From contig NC_014816.1 of NCBI RefSeq assembly GCF_000175215.2, positions 1,175,001 to 1,239,000 of the forward strand: DNA of 64,000 bases. Direction: 5' to 3'. The notes below the pieces were generated by a model that saw nothing but the letters and a program-made list of their open reading frames with translations, ran no database searches and was not told the origin of the DNA. Of this stretch, positions 8,800 through 17,981 are shown piece by piece (position 1 is the stretch's first letter; the number at the start of each line of letters is the position of its first letter). Position numbers and translations under genes: made by a program. This stretch comes from Asticcacaulis excentricus CB 48. GTDB lineage: Bacteria; Pseudomonadota; Alphaproteobacteria; Caulobacterales; Caulobacteraceae.

Positions 8800-10125
8800 A
8801 TGCCGACCTATGATCTTATCATCCGCAACGCTGACATCATCAACCACGCCGGGCGCGGTCAGGGCGATATCGGCATCACCGCCGGCAAGTTTGTGGCCTT
8901 TGGCAATCTCTCGCAGGCCTCGGCAGGCGAAGTGTTCGACGCGACAGGGCTTCTGGCCATGCCGGGTGTCATCGACACGCAGGTGCACTTCCGCGAGCCG
9001 GGGCTGGAGTGGAAGGAGGACCTAGAAACCGGTTCGCAGGCCGCGGTCATGGGTGGGGTCGTAGCCGTGTTTGAAATGCCGAACACCAATCCCAACACCA
9101 CCGATCCGGTGACCTTTGAGGACAAGCTGAAGCGCGCGCATCACCGTATGCACTGCGACCACGCTTTTTATGTCGGTGGCACGCACGAAAACGCCGCCTA
9201 TTTGGGCGAGCTTGAGCGTATGAAGGGCTGCTGCGGCGTTAAGGTGTTCATGGGAGCTTCGACCGGCAGCCTGCTGATCGCCGATGACGAGGGGGTGGCG
9301 AAGGTGCTGGCCAGCGTCAACCGGCGCGCCACCTTCCATTCCGAGGATGAATACCGTCTGGCCGAGCGCCGCGCTCTGGCGCGCGAAGGCGACTGGACCA
9401 GCCATGACTTCGTGCGCGACGCCCAGTCGGCCATTCAGTCCACCCATCGTCTTGTGCGTCTGGCGCGCGAGGCGGGCAAGCGTATTCACGTCCTGCACGT
9501 CACCACCGCCGAAGAGATTGAATTCCTGTCGCACAATAAGGACATAGCCACGGTCGAGATCACGCCGCAGCACCTGACCCTGGTGGGACCCGAAGCCTAT
9601 CAGCGCTTGAAGGGCTATGCCCAGATGAACCCGCCGATCCGCGACCAGTATCACGTCGATGGCCTGTGGCGCGGCATCAGCGACGGCGTCGCTGATGTAT
9701 TGGGCTCTGACCACGCGCCGCACACGGTCGAAGAGAAGCAAAAGCCTTATCCGGCCTCGCCGTCGGGAATGCCCGGCGTGCAGACCCTGCTGCCCGTCAT
9801 GTTGACCCACGTTGCAAATGGCAAGCTGTCGCTGGAGCGCCTGGTGGACCTGACCTCGGCCGGGGCGCAGCGCGTCTTTGGCGTGGCAGGCAAGGGGCGG
9901 ATGGCCGAAGGTTATGATGCCGACGTGACGCTGGTCGATCTGAACCAAAAGCGGATCATCACCCACGATCAGATGCGATCGCGCTGCGGCTGGACGCCGT
10001 TTGACGGCTTCGAAGCCCATGGCTGGCCCAAGGCTACCATTATCCGCGGCAAGGTGGTCATGCGCGATGACGAGATCGTCCTACCCTCGCAAGGCGAGGC
10101 CTGCCGTTTCATGGAGATACTGTAA
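8800..10125 (+). CDS. pyrC: Dihydroorotase-like amidohydrolase
   Basis: A 441-residue zinc amidohydrolase of the dihydroorotase family, which closes N-carbamoyl-aspartate to dihydroorotate in pyrimidine synthesis. Visible landmarks are VIDTQVHFREPG about 57-68, the lysine in GVKVFMGAS (the one carboxylated in this family), HVLHVTTAEE, and the Asp-His in LGSDHAPHT. The first metal motif reads D-x-Q-V-H where the classical enzymes have D-x-H-V-H. I recall such a variant in other alphaproteobacteria, but its activity is not shown here. I chose the ATG at 8800 because it follows a purine-rich site and gives the usual N-terminus MPTYDLIIRN. An upstream in-frame start at 8722 would read through the repeat element. 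Confidence 0.85.
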   Translation: MPTYDLIIRNADIINHAGRGQGDIGITAGKFVAFGNLSQASAGEVFDATGLLAMPGVIDTQVHFREPGLEWKEDLETGSQAAVMGGVVAVFEMPNTNPNTTDPVTFEDKLKRAHHRMHCDHAFYVGGTHENAAYLGELERMKGCCGVKVFMGASTGSLLIADDEGVAKVLASVNRRATFHSEDEYRLAERRALAREGDWTSHDFVRDAQSAIQSTHRLVRLAREAGKRIHVLHVTTAEEIEFLSHNKDIATVEITPQHLTLVGPEAYQRLKGYAQMNPPIRDQYHVDGLWRGISDGVADVLGSDHAPHTVEEKQKPYPASPSGMPGVQTLLPVMLTHVANGKLSLERLVDLTSAGAQRVFGVAGKGRMAEGYDADVTLVDLNQKRIITHDQMRSRCGWTPFDGFEAHGWPKATIIRGKVVMRDDEIVLPSQGEACRFMEIL

Positions 10126-10249
10126 ATCGCCATCCTTGGCCGACGAATACACAGTCTGCCCTCGTAGGTGCGTTTGCACCTTAGGCGTTAACCGGCGATT
10201 ATTCGGCGAGAGGCTGACAATTTTTCGCATGGACGTCCACAAGATGCAA

Positions 10250-10281
10250 AAAAGCCCCGCCGAGTAATCGGCGGGGCTTTT
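10250..10281. terminator. Bidirectional Rho-independent terminator
   Basis: A perfect 14-base-pair stem (10250-10263 with 10268-10281) closes a GTAA tetraloop, with A on the left and T on the right, between two converging genes. It should end both the amidohydrolase transcript and the minus-strand repeat-protein transcript. Confidence 0.9.
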
Positions 10282-10301
10282 CGTTAGGCGGTATACCAAA
10301 A

Positions 10302-11687
10302 TCAGTCGTTGGAACCACCCGCCGGAGGCACGTAGGTGCCGTTGCCGGGGATTTCACACTGGATCGGGTATTTGCGGCTCTTTGCGATGTTACACGAGAC
10401 GACTTCATCAAACCCGGTACGGGCCTTCACAACAACGCCCACATAGCCGCGCTTGTTGGTGCAGGCGATTTCGACCAGAGCGGCGTCATCGTCGCCACGG
10501 CCTAGATAGGTAACCTGCTGAACATCGCAATCCTTCTTGGCCGCCTTGATCAGGACGTCCAGATGCTGGTCCAGCGTCGCGCGCGGCACGAAACCACATT
10601 CCTTGCGGCGCGAGATCATGGTGAAGCAGTCCATGGCCTCGAACTTGGCCGTCGAGCCGGTGTTCGGGATAAAGGCAGCCAGGCCGAACTTCTGCTCTGG
10701 GCATTTGAACTCGATCAGATCGCGCTTGGTGGCGGTTTCCGTGCCGACCAGGTTGTATTCGGCGACGGTGCAGGTGATACCTGCCGCCTTCAGCTTTTCA
10801 CCATAGGCGGTGCGCGCCTCGGCGGTCAGACTGGCGGCGTCAGTGTACTGGCAGGGGCCAAGCGTACCGGCGCGGTCACAGCCGACACTGGCAATGTATG
10901 TCATCGTCGTCGTCGTCTGCAGAACGAAGCCGGGCTTGCCGGCGCAGCCGATTTCATAGAAGTCCTGACCTTCGCTGGTGACGCGACCGATCCAGCGGGC
11001 TTTTTCCACGGTGCACGACGGTTGCGCTTGTTTGACGGGCGCTTGAAGGGACTGAATGGCCTGCGCCTCAGTGGTGTACTGACAAGCCGAGTTGCCCTTT
11101 GTCATAAGGCAGTTCGAAAAGCTCAGCTTGGCGCTTTCGGCCGTGAAAGGCACGTCCATCACAAAGCCGGCACGGCCGTCACAGGCCACTTCATACCGGT
11201 CAAACCCATGATCCGTGACAGCCCCCATCCAGCGGGCATTGCTGACGACACAGGCCTGATCATATTGCTGGGCGAGCGGCGTCATCCACGTGTAGTGCTT
11301 TTCATTGCCCGGCAACACGCACTTGGCCTGCTTGTTGTTCGCAGCGTTTTGCGAAAAGGCTTGGGTACAGTTGAACTTATCGACTTTGTTCGTCGTTGTA
11401 TCCTTGGTGAGCAGGTAGCCTCCTCCGGCCTTACAGGAAACTTCAGTGACCTGAAGTTTGACCGTCTTGCCATCGGCGCCCTTGCTGCTGGACTCGCCGA
11501 CAGCGTAGGCATCGGCCGGTTCACAGGGCACCCCCGCCGCTTGTATTAGGGCCGGGGCGTCCGCCACGCCTTTGGCGCGTTGCTTATCGTTGAGCTTGAC
11601 CGCTTCGGCAGCCGAGGCCGCGCTGCACCCCAGTGCAAGGGCGGCTACGGCCATAGCCGCGCTTCTGAGGAAGGTGGAAAGAGACAT
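10302..11687 (-). CDS. Secreted protein with five four-cysteine repeats (paralogue 2)
   Basis: The second member of the family seen at 2019-3437. The 461-residue protein has a signal peptide ending near residue 27 (SAASAAEA). It also has 20 cysteines in five groups of four: 55/85/107/123, 146/169/193/202, 225/248/270/279, 306/329/354/364 and 387/409/432/444. Repeat cores such as FYEIGCAGKPGFV and LVEIACTNKRGYV align directly with paralogue 1, repeat for repeat. The cysteine count, order and spacing are conserved while other positions differ widely. The end PGNGTYVPPAGGSND parallels PGNGSNTAG of paralogue 1. A cysteine at residue 21 lies within the signal peptide and may or may not be a lipobox. 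Function unknown; probably periplasmic or surface-exposed. Confidence 0.85.
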   Translation of the reverse strand: MSLSTFLRSAAMAVAALALGCSAASAAEAVKLNDKQRAKGVADAPALIQAAGVPCEPADAYAVGESSSKGADGKTVKLQVTEVSCKAGGGYLLTKDTTTNKVDKFNCTQAFSQNAANNKQAKCVLPGNEKHYTWMTPLAQQYDQACVVSNARWMGAVTDHGFDRYEVACDGRAGFVMDVPFTAESAKLSFSNCLMTKGNSACQYTTEAQAIQSLQAPVKQAQPSCTVEKARWIGRVTSEGQDFYEIGCAGKPGFVLQTTTTMTYIASVGCDRAGTLGPCQYTDAASLTAEARTAYGEKLKAAGITCTVAEYNLVGTETATKRDLIEFKCPEQKFGLAAFIPNTGSTAKFEAMDCFTMISRRKECGFVPRATLDQHLDVLIKAAKKDCDVQQVTYLGRGDDDAALVEIACTNKRGYVGVVVKARTGFDEVVSCNIAKSRKYPIQCEIPGNGTYVPPAGGSND

Positions 11688-11917
11688 CGGTTGCGTTTTC
11701 CTTGAATGCGAACCTGTGAATGAGACGACGGCCGGATTTTAGCGGCTCTTTATTGCAGGATTGTCTCTACAGGATGTGGCGGCTTGAAGGCAATGCCGGG
11801 AACGCTTGACATACGGCCCCCGCATAAAAAAACGCTTCGATTTTGAGGCTTGCCTGACCCAGCGTCAGACGTGCCATATAGCGGCTTGATCGTTACAGAG
11901 TAAGGGAACGAAACGGC

Positions 11918-12646
11918 ATGTCGGTAAAGGTGACAGACGCGGCGGGGATAAGGCGCATCAGGCTCGATAGGGCCGCCAAGAAAAACGCCCTCGATCATGC
12001 GATGTACACCACGCTTTCTGAAGCGATTGAGGCGGCGCCAGGCGTTATACTTCTCGAAGCCGAAGGTGGTGATTTCTGCGCTGGCAATGACATTGTCGAT
12101 TTCATTTCACTGGCGTCGCACGAAGGCTCAGTCGACGCCCTACCGGTCTTTCGTTTCTTGAAAGCCCTGACTTTTGCGCGGATGCCGATTGTGGCGGCGG
12201 TGCAGGGGCAGGCTGTCGGAGTGGGGACGACTATGCTTCTGCATTGTGATCAGGTGTTGCTGTCTGAAGACGCGCGCCTCAGCCTGCCGTTCCTTAGGTT
12301 GGGCCTGACGCCCGAAGGCGGTTCCAGCCTGCTGTTGACTGAGCGAATCGGTCACGCGCGGGCCTTCGAATGGCTTAGTTCCGGGCGACCCATCCCGGCG
12401 ACCGAAGCGCTTAACACCGGTGTCGCCAATCGCGTGGTGGCCCGTGAGGCTCTGGAAACGGAGTCTCTGAGCGTAGCTGAAAAACTGGCGGCGCTGCCGC
12501 TGGCGGCTCTCATTCAGGCTAAGTCCCTGATGCGGCAGCCTGATATGATCTGGGACCAGATCGTGCGCGAGGGTGAAACTTTTCTGGCGCGCCTGAGAAG
12601 TCCAGAAGCGGCTGCGGCCTTTGCGGCGTTTCTCAAAAAAGGCTGA
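11918..12646 (+). CDS. Enoyl-CoA hydratase/isomerase family protein
   Basis: A 242-residue crotonase-fold protein that likely hydrates or isomerises an acyl-CoA. The oxyanion-hole region is VILLEAEGGDFCAGNDIVDF, and the second landmark is VQGQAVGVGTTMLLHCDQVL. The catalytic segment is LPFLRLGLTPEGGSSLLL, with a Glu in the place expected for the second catalytic acid. It is shorter than typical hydratases (about 260). No fatty-acid oxidation gene is adjacent, so the substrate is open. It is transcribed away from the secreted repeat protein; the shared 230-base spacer probably holds both promoters. Confidence 0.88.
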   Translation: MSVKVTDAAGIRRIRLDRAAKKNALDHAMYTTLSEAIEAAPGVILLEAEGGDFCAGNDIVDFISLASHEGSVDALPVFRFLKALTFARMPIVAAVQGQAVGVGTTMLLHCDQVLLSEDARLSLPFLRLGLTPEGGSSLLLTERIGHARAFEWLSSGRPIPATEALNTGVANRVVAREALETESLSVAEKLAALPLAALIQAKSLMRQPDMIWDQIVREGETFLARLRSPEAAAAFAAFLKKG

Positions 12647-12758
12647 GTTGTAACAAACACCTAACCTTGTTTATTTGACGGGACGAGGCTTTGGGACTAA
12701 AGGGTGCGACCGTTTTTGCCGCTTTGTGGCATAGGTTGCATGTAAGTCAGGTCTGGCC

Positions 12759-13292
12759 GTGGATAGCTATGCCTTTGATCGTCTGATTACCGTGGAGGCG
12801 CAGGCTGAGCGTGAGGCCGCTGATGCGCTGGTCAACCGCGTCTTCGGACCCGGCCGCTACGCGAAGACGGCGGAACGCCTGCGCGAAGGCAATCAGCCGT
12901 TTCCCAGTCTGTCGTTCGTTATGCATCGTATCGAACAGGGCGGGCACAACGAAACCGCCATTATTGGTTCGGTGCGGCTGTGGCCGGTCAAGGTGCGCGA
13001 TGCCGATCAGGCGCTCAAAGGCGAAATGGCCTTTCTAGGGCCGATCGCCGTTGACGAAGATCACCAAAGCTTGGGGATCGGACGCGCTTTGATCCGTACC
13101 GCTATTAAGGCGGCTTTTGACGCGGGCGTAACCGCCATACTGCTGGTTGGCACGCCGTCCTATTTTCAGAACTTTGGCTTTGCGAAGGCGGAGGGGCTGA
13201 GCCTGCCGGGACCCGTCGATTCGCGTCGCCTGATGGTCCTTTATAACCCCGCCTATAAGGGCGAACCTCTGACGGGTGCGGTGGACAAATGA
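12759..13292 (+). CDS. GNAT family N-acetyltransferase
   Basis: A 177-residue GCN5-type acetyltransferase. The acetyl-CoA loop lies in IAVDEDHQSLGIGRALIRTA, with the Q/R-x-x-G-x-G/A pattern. The later VGTPSYFQNFGFAKAE is the common C-terminal F-x-x-x-G-F motif. It resembles the YhbS-like subgroup. The start is the GTG at 12759. The stop overlaps the next gene's ATG by four bases (ATGA), so translation of the two is probably coupled. The substrate is not predictable. Confidence 0.87.
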   Translation: MDSYAFDRLITVEAQAEREAADALVNRVFGPGRYAKTAERLREGNQPFPSLSFVMHRIEQGGHNETAIIGSVRLWPVKVRDADQALKGEMAFLGPIAVDEDHQSLGIGRALIRTAIKAAFDAGVTAILLVGTPSYFQNFGFAKAEGLSLPGPVDSRRLMVLYNPAYKGEPLTGAVDK

Positions 13293-13795
13293 ACGGCTGG
13301 CTAACTGAGGCCGCGTGTTTTCCTGATAAAGACTATCCCGTTGAGTCATGGCAGCCGTCCTTATGCGGCGCCATTGATATCTTAATCCGCCGAGATGGCG
13401 TCTGGCTGCACGAAGGCCGGCCCATCGCCCGCCCGGCGCTCGTGCGCCTGTTTTCAAGGTTGCTGCGCCGTGACGCAGAAGGCTATGTGCTGGTCACCCC
13501 AGTTGAGAAGCTGAGCATCCAGGTTGAGGATTTGCCGTTTCGCATTATCGATTTCGAGGGCAGGGTTTTCCGCAGCGATCAGGGCGTCTCACTTCCGTTG
13601 TCAGACACGCATCCGCTGGTCATTGATGTAAAGGGTGAAGAGTGGCGGCCGCGGATGCGGGTGCGTGGCGATCTGTGGGGGCGCCTAACACGAGCCTGCG
13701 CGGCCCGTCTGTTCGAGACGGCGGAACTGGACGGCGAAATCGTGCGTCTGAAACTGGATGGGCAGGGGTTTGAAATCCCGGTGGTTTCAGCATAG
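13289..13795 (+). CDS. DUF1285 family protein
   Basis: A 168-residue soluble protein of the DUF1285 family, recognised from CGAIDILIRRDGVWLHEGRPI, RLFSRLLRRDAEGYVLVTPVEK and the later RGDLWGRLTRA. No enzymatic role is established for the family. It overlaps the acetyltransferase gene by four bases and is followed 33 bases later by cca, so the three look like one transcription unit. The context hints at a housekeeping link to tRNA or RNA metabolism, but that is only inference. Confidence 0.88.
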   Translation: MNGWLTEAACFPDKDYPVESWQPSLCGAIDILIRRDGVWLHEGRPIARPALVRLFSRLLRRDAEGYVLVTPVEKLSIQVEDLPFRIIDFEGRVFRSDQGVSLPLSDTHPLVIDVKGEEWRPRMRVRGDLWGRLTRACAARLFETAELDGEIVRLKLDGQGFEIPVVSA

Positions 13796-13828
13796 GCTGC
13801 GACTTCAAGAAACCTAAGGCGGCTTTTT

Positions 13829-15058
13829 GTGCATATCGCGCTTCCTCCGGAAATGACCGCCCCTGCGGTTCAGCGGGTCTTTGCGGCGCTTGAAGCGGCG
13901 GGAGGTGCGGGCTGCGTGCGTTTTGTCGGCGGCTGCGTGCGCGACGTGGTCATGGGCCGCACGCCGGGCGATCTGGACCTTTCGACGCAACTGACGCCCG
14001 ACGCTACCGAGGCGGCATTGTCGGCGGCGAGTATCCGCCACGTCCCGACCGGCAAGGCCTTTGGCACCATTACGGCGGTGATTGACGGGCAGCCTTTCGA
14101 GATCACCTCCCTGCGCGAAGACGTCGAAACCGATGGCCGACGCGCCGTGGTCAGCTATACCACCGATTGGAGCCGCGACGCACAGCGCCGCGACCTTTAC
14201 CTCAACGCCCTCTATGCCGATATTCGCGGCGAGGTGTTCGATCCGACGGGGCAGGGATTTGACGACGCGCGGGCCGCTCGGGTGCGTTTGATCGGAGACG
14301 CCGAGACAAGAATTCGCGAAGACTATCTGAGAATATTGCGTTTTTTCCGTTTTAGTGCCAGCCATGGTACAGGCCTCGACGCAGCGTCCCTAAGCGCGTG
14401 CGTGGCCTTGCGCGCGGGCATAGACAGCCTGTCGGGTGAGCGTATCCAGCAGGAACTGTTCAAATTGCTCGGCATTGCCGACCCGGTAAACGTCGTGCGG
14501 CGGATGACCGAAACCGGCGTCATGGCGCACGTGGTGCCGGGCGCATCGGTGAATGCCGAACGCGTTGAAGCGGGTTTCCCCCTGACGTCGGATCCAATTC
14601 AACGATTGATTATTTTGGTCGGCGGTCAGGGATGGGGTGAGACACTAACCGCCTTAATTCTACGTCTGCGTCTGTCCAGTCGCATGGCCGACCGTCTGAG
14701 CGCGGCCGCCGTCGCCTGTGCCGAAGTGGACATCACAGCGTCACTGGCCGCCCTGCGACGTGGCCTTTATCGCTATGGGCGGCATGCGATCAGCGATGGG
14801 CTTGTGCTGCGCGGGGCCGAAGCGGGGCTAAGTCCAGAAGCGTGGAAAGCGCTCGATCAAAACCTGAAGAAGATCGAGGTGCCCGTTTTTCCGTTAAAGT
14901 CGGCGCGGCTGATCTCGATTGGCCTCGCGCCCGGCCCCGAACTGGGCCAGACCCTGCGCCGTATCGAGGCGGAATGGATTGCACACGATTTCTCACCAAT
15001 CGTGATTGAAGACGCCATTGACGCCATAACCAAACAGACAAACATAAGGGGCCAGTAA
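13829..15058 (+). CDS. cca: CCA tRNA nucleotidyltransferase (poly(A) polymerase family)
   Basis: Adds or repairs the 3'-CCA end of tRNAs. The 409-residue class II nucleotidyltransferase has VRFVGGCVRDVVMGRTPGDLD, where GG and D-x-D are the nucleotide and metal sites, near residues 29-50. ITSLREDVETDGR and ARRDLYLNALYAD-like motifs follow, and the RNA-binding helices contain EDYLRILRFFRFSA. The start is the GTG at 13829. The tRNA-Thr at 62.9 kb encodes its own CCA, so at least for that tRNA the enzyme would act in repair. A poly(A) polymerase role cannot be excluded from sequence. Confidence 0.93.
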   Translation: MHIALPPEMTAPAVQRVFAALEAAGGAGCVRFVGGCVRDVVMGRTPGDLDLSTQLTPDATEAALSAASIRHVPTGKAFGTITAVIDGQPFEITSLREDVETDGRRAVVSYTTDWSRDAQRRDLYLNALYADIRGEVFDPTGQGFDDARAARVRLIGDAETRIREDYLRILRFFRFSASHGTGLDAASLSACVALRAGIDSLSGERIQQELFKLLGIADPVNVVRRMTETGVMAHVVPGASVNAERVEAGFPLTSDPIQRLIILVGGQGWGETLTALILRLRLSSRMADRLSAAAVACAEVDITASLAALRRGLYRYGRHAISDGLVLRGAEAGLSPEAWKALDQNLKKIEVPVFPLKSARLISIGLAPGPELGQTLRRIEAEWIAHDFSPIVIEDAIDAITKQTNIRGQ

Positions 15059-15079
15059 AAACCCGTTGCTGTTTGCCCT

Positions 15080-15790
15080 ATGTCCTACATTGCCATTCTC
15101 GAAACTGGCGTGCCGCCGGAGAATCTGAGTGAAACCTACGGCACCTATGCCGACATGTTTCGCACGCATCTGGCAGCGCCAGAGCGTCAGTTTTGCGTAT
15201 TTCGCACTATGGAAGGTGAATTGCCGGGACCAGATGACGAACTCACCGGCGTTGTGATCACTGGCTCACCCGCTGGGGTTTATGAGGATCATGCGTGGAT
15301 TTCGAACCTCATCGACTGGCTAAGAGGGCTGGATGCTCAGGTGCCGGTGGTCGGCATCTGTTTCGGTCATCAGGTGATGGCGCAGGCCTGGGGCGGTCAC
15401 GTGGAAAAATCAGACAAGGGCTGGGGCGTCGGCCTGCACGAATATACCATTCATGACAATGCCTTATGGCGCGAACTGGCTACGACGGACCTGTCGTCGA
15501 TCCGCATTGCGGTCAGTCATCAGGATCAGGTGGTTAGAAAGCCGGATACGGCGGTGGTGCTGGCCGGTTCAGACTTTACGCCCTATGGCGCACTGGCCTA
15601 CACCGACCGCAAGGCGATTTCGTTCCAGTGCCATCCGGAATTCTGTGAAAACTTTGCCGGTGATCTGTGGATGAGCCGCCGCGGCTGGCGCATTTCCGAG
15701 CATCTGGTCGATCAGGCAATGGACAGCCTCAAGGCCGGCACGACGCGCGACCATGTGCTCGCAGCGATTTCAAGGTTCCTGGCTGCGTAG
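15080..15790 (+). CDS. Class I glutamine amidotransferase-like protein
   Basis: A 236-residue stand-alone amidotransferase domain of the GMP-synthase glutaminase type. The nucleophile Cys is in VVGICFGHQVMAQAWGG, and the His-Glu pair is in FQCHPEF, so the triad looks complete. The N-terminal part VVITGSPAGVYEDHAWI is typical of the free-standing group. These proteins act on glutamine or gamma-glutamyl compounds; the exact substrate is unclear. It lies 21 bases after cca and may share its transcript. Confidence 0.88.
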   Translation: MSYIAILETGVPPENLSETYGTYADMFRTHLAAPERQFCVFRTMEGELPGPDDELTGVVITGSPAGVYEDHAWISNLIDWLRGLDAQVPVVGICFGHQVMAQAWGGHVEKSDKGWGVGLHEYTIHDNALWRELATTDLSSIRIAVSHQDQVVRKPDTAVVLAGSDFTPYGALAYTDRKAISFQCHPEFCENFAGDLWMSRRGWRISEHLVDQAMDSLKAGTTRDHVLAAISRFLAA

Positions 15791-15798
15791 AAGAAAAG

Positions 15799-16713
15799 CT
15801 ACGGCCACTTCACTGCCGGTGGCATGGACGACAGGATCGATTCCACATTGCCACCGGTTTTCAGGCCAAACAGCGTCCCGCGATCATAGAGCAGGTTGAA
15901 TTCGACGTAGCGCCCGCGTTGTATCAACTGTTGATCGCGCTCCCCTTCGGTCCACGTCACCTCAGAGCGTTCGCTCACAAGCCGCGGATAAATATCGAGA
16001 AACGTCTCGCCCACCGCACGGGTGAAAGCAAAATCCGCCTCATGATCGCCGGTGTTGAGGTGGTCATAGAAGATGCCGCCAATGCCGCGCGGTTCGTTGC
16101 GGTGAGGCAGGAAGAAGTATTCATCACACCACCTTTTGAAACGCGCATAATAGTCCGGCGCGAAGTGATCGCAGGTCGCTTCGAATGCCGCGTGAAAGGC
16201 CTTGGCTTGTGGGGCGTCTTCACGGCGATCGGCGGCCAGAAGCGGCGTTAGGTCCGCCCCGCCGCCGAACCAGCTCTGAGTGGTGTTTATAAAGCGCGTA
16301 TTCATGTGCACTGCCGGGACGTGCGGGTTCCACATATGCGCAATCAGGCTGATACCGGTGGCGAAAAAGCGCGGGTCTTCGGCCGCCCCCGGTATGGATT
16401 TGGCGAAGTCCGGGCTGAAGGTGCCGTGCACGGTCGAGATGTGCACACCGACCTTTTCGAACAGCCGTCCGTGCATCATCGACATTTCGCCGCCACCGCC
16501 GTCGCCGTGCTCAGCGTCAGAGCGTGTCCAGGGCTTACGTGTAAAGCGGCCGGGCGTTGGTCCGTACAAGGTCTCAGGGGCCGCGTCCTCCAGCGCTTCA
16601 AACGCGGCGCAGATGCGGTCACGCAAGGAACGGAACCAGACGGCCGCGGCCTGCTGGCGCGTGGTCAGGGTATCGGCAGAAAGCGGGGCGGAGAGGGGGG
16701 CGGGGGCGGTCAT
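15799..16713 (-). CDS. hemF: Oxygen-dependent coproporphyrinogen III oxidase
   Basis: Converts coproporphyrinogen III to protoporphyrinogen IX with oxygen in heme synthesis. The 304-residue protein carries the family motifs [69 protein letters not shown] and [15 protein letters not shown]. The length is normal. It lies 10 bases downstream of trmL on the same strand, so the two are probably one operon. Heme supply fits the adjacent cytochrome bc1 operon functionally, although petABC runs the other way. Confidence 0.97.
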   Translation of the reverse strand: MTAPAPLSAPLSADTLTTRQQAAAVWFRSLRDRICAAFEALEDAAPETLYGPTPGRFTRKPWTRSDAEHGDGGGGEMSMMHGRLFEKVGVHISTVHGTFSPDFAKSIPGAAEDPRFFATGISLIAHMWNPHVPAVHMNTRFINTTQSWFGGGADLTPLLAADRREDAPQAKAFHAAFEATCDHFAPDYYARFKRWCDEYFFLPHRNEPRGIGGIFYDHLNTGDHEADFAFTRAVGETFLDIYPRLVSERSEVTWTEGERDQQLIQRGRYVEFNLLYDRGTLFGLKTGGNVESILSSMPPAVKWP

Positions 16714-16723
16714 AGTGTTCTTT

Positions 16724-17203
16724 TTAGGCTATTGGCGTGGTTGGGGCAAACCCTTGCGTCTGGCGAAGCGCCTCGCCTAACGCCATGGCGGCGGCATTGA
16801 TGACATTGATCGAGCGCATACCCGGTCGCATAGGGATCAGCAGACGTGCCTCGGCGGCGTTGTGAACGTCGTCGGGGACACCCGCGCTTTCGCGGCCCAT
16901 TAGCAGGATGTCATGCGGCCCGAACTGAAAGTTTTGATAGGGCTCGGCTCCCTTGGTGGTAAAGAGGACAATACGGGTGTCCTGCGGCCAATCGTCGCGC
17001 CTGTTCAGAAATGCCGCCCACGAATCATGCCGCGTGACATCGGCCTGACCGCCATAGTCCATCGCCGCGCGTCGGATGGCACGGTCGCTGAGGGGAAAGC
17101 CGCAGGGTTCGATGACGTCCAGTGCGACATCAAGGCACGCGCATAAACGTAGCGCACTGCCTAGATTCTGTGGAATATCCGGTTGAAAAAGGGCCAGACG
17201 CAT
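16724..17203 (-). CDS. trmL: tRNA (cytidine/uridine-34-2'-O)-methyltransferase TrmL
   Basis: A SPOUT methyltransferase that modifies the wobble base of leucine tRNAs. From the ATG at 17203 the protein is 160 residues, very close to the usual size. It starts [20 protein letters not shown] and has the knot motifs [11 protein letters not shown] and [18 protein letters not shown]. An in-frame start 43 codons upstream exists, but that extension has no homology signal and runs into the petA promoter spacer. The gene is followed closely by hemF. Confidence 0.95.
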   Translation of the reverse strand: MRLALFQPDIPQNLGSALRLCACLDVALDVIEPCGFPLSDRAIRRAAMDYGGQADVTRHDSWAAFLNRRDDWPQDTRIVLFTTKGAEPYQNFQFGPHDILLMGRESAGVPDDVHNAAEARLLIPMRPGMRSINVINAAAMALGEALRQTQGFAPTTPIA

Positions 17204-17431
17204 TTTATGCCATATTTTGGACAGAGGATTTTTTCGGCGCGCAAATGCCGCTATAGACGGAAAGACCTCTGACAGGTAAGAGGAGCTATCTGTGTCTTGT
17301 CGGGGAAAACCACCGGCGGGGTCGCAGGTCAATAAGAATTATGGCCGCCCTGTGGCGGCGAGCATTGAGGTAAGCGTCCCGCCCGTTTCGGTCGGGTCGG
17401 CGCATTGAGCGCAAGACGAAGAGGTGTCAAG

Positions 17432-17971
17432 GTGAGCGAACCTGCTACGGATCATGGCGGTCATGGGGACCCGAACCGCCGCGATTTCATTTATATAGCC
17501 GCGGGTGCGGCCGCCGTAGGCGCAGTGGCGATGGTTATTCCGCCGCTGGTCGATCAGATGAACCCCGCGGCTGACACCCTGGCTCTGGCTTCGACGGAAT
17601 TCGACCTGTCGAAGGTACAAGAAGGTATGCAGGTGGTGATCAAGTGGCGCGGTAAGCCCTTGTTCGTTCGCTATCGCACGCCCAAGGAAATCAAAGAAGC
17701 GCAGGACGCCAAGCTGTCGGATCTCAAGGATCCGCAGACGGATGCCGACCGCGTGAAAAAAGGGAAGGAACAGTATCTGATCCTCGTGGGTTCGTGCACG
17801 CACTTAGGATGCGTGCCGACGTTCGGGGCTGGCGATTACGGCGGGTGGTTCTGCCCCTGCCACGGTTCGCACTATGATACTTCGGGTCGCATCCGTAAGG
17901 GGCCGGCACCGAAGAATCTGGCCGTGCCGGACTTCCAGTTCCTGTCCGACACCAAAGTGAAGATCGGTTAA
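17432..17971 (+). CDS. petA: Ubiquinol-cytochrome c reductase, Rieske iron-sulfur subunit
   Basis: Passes electrons from ubiquinol to cytochrome c1 in the bc1 complex. The 179-residue protein has a twin-arginine type N-terminus ([17 protein letters not shown]) that also acts as membrane anchor. The Rieske cluster motifs are GSCTHLGC and CPCHGSHYD, with a Cys-His in each. I chose the GTG at 17432 because a purine-rich AGAGG lies about nine bases before it and it gives the expected [11 protein letters not shown]-terminus. An upstream TTG at 17405 is possible. It is first of petABC. Confidence 0.96.
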   Translation: MSEPATDHGGHGDPNRRDFIYIAAGAAAVGAVAMVIPPLVDQMNPAADTLALASTEFDLSKVQEGMQVVIKWRGKPLFVRYRTPKEIKEAQDAKLSDLKDPQTDADRVKKGKEQYLILVGSCTHLGCVPTFGAGDYGGWFCPCHGSHYDTSGRIRKGPAPKNLAVPDFQFLSDTKVKIG

Positions 17972-17981
17972 GAGGGGCATC

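Noticed and set aside
9022..10020. Minus-strand frame of 332 codons opposite the amidohydrolase
   Set aside because: It is a shadow of a confident gene; no ribosome site or family motif.
10563..11549. Plus-strand frame of 328 codons opposite the second repeat protein
   Set aside because: The minus-strand gene has a signal peptide and an aligned paralogue; the plus-strand frame has neither.
17204..17332. N-terminal extension of trmL to an earlier start
   Set aside because: The extension has no similarity to the family and runs into the petA upstream region.
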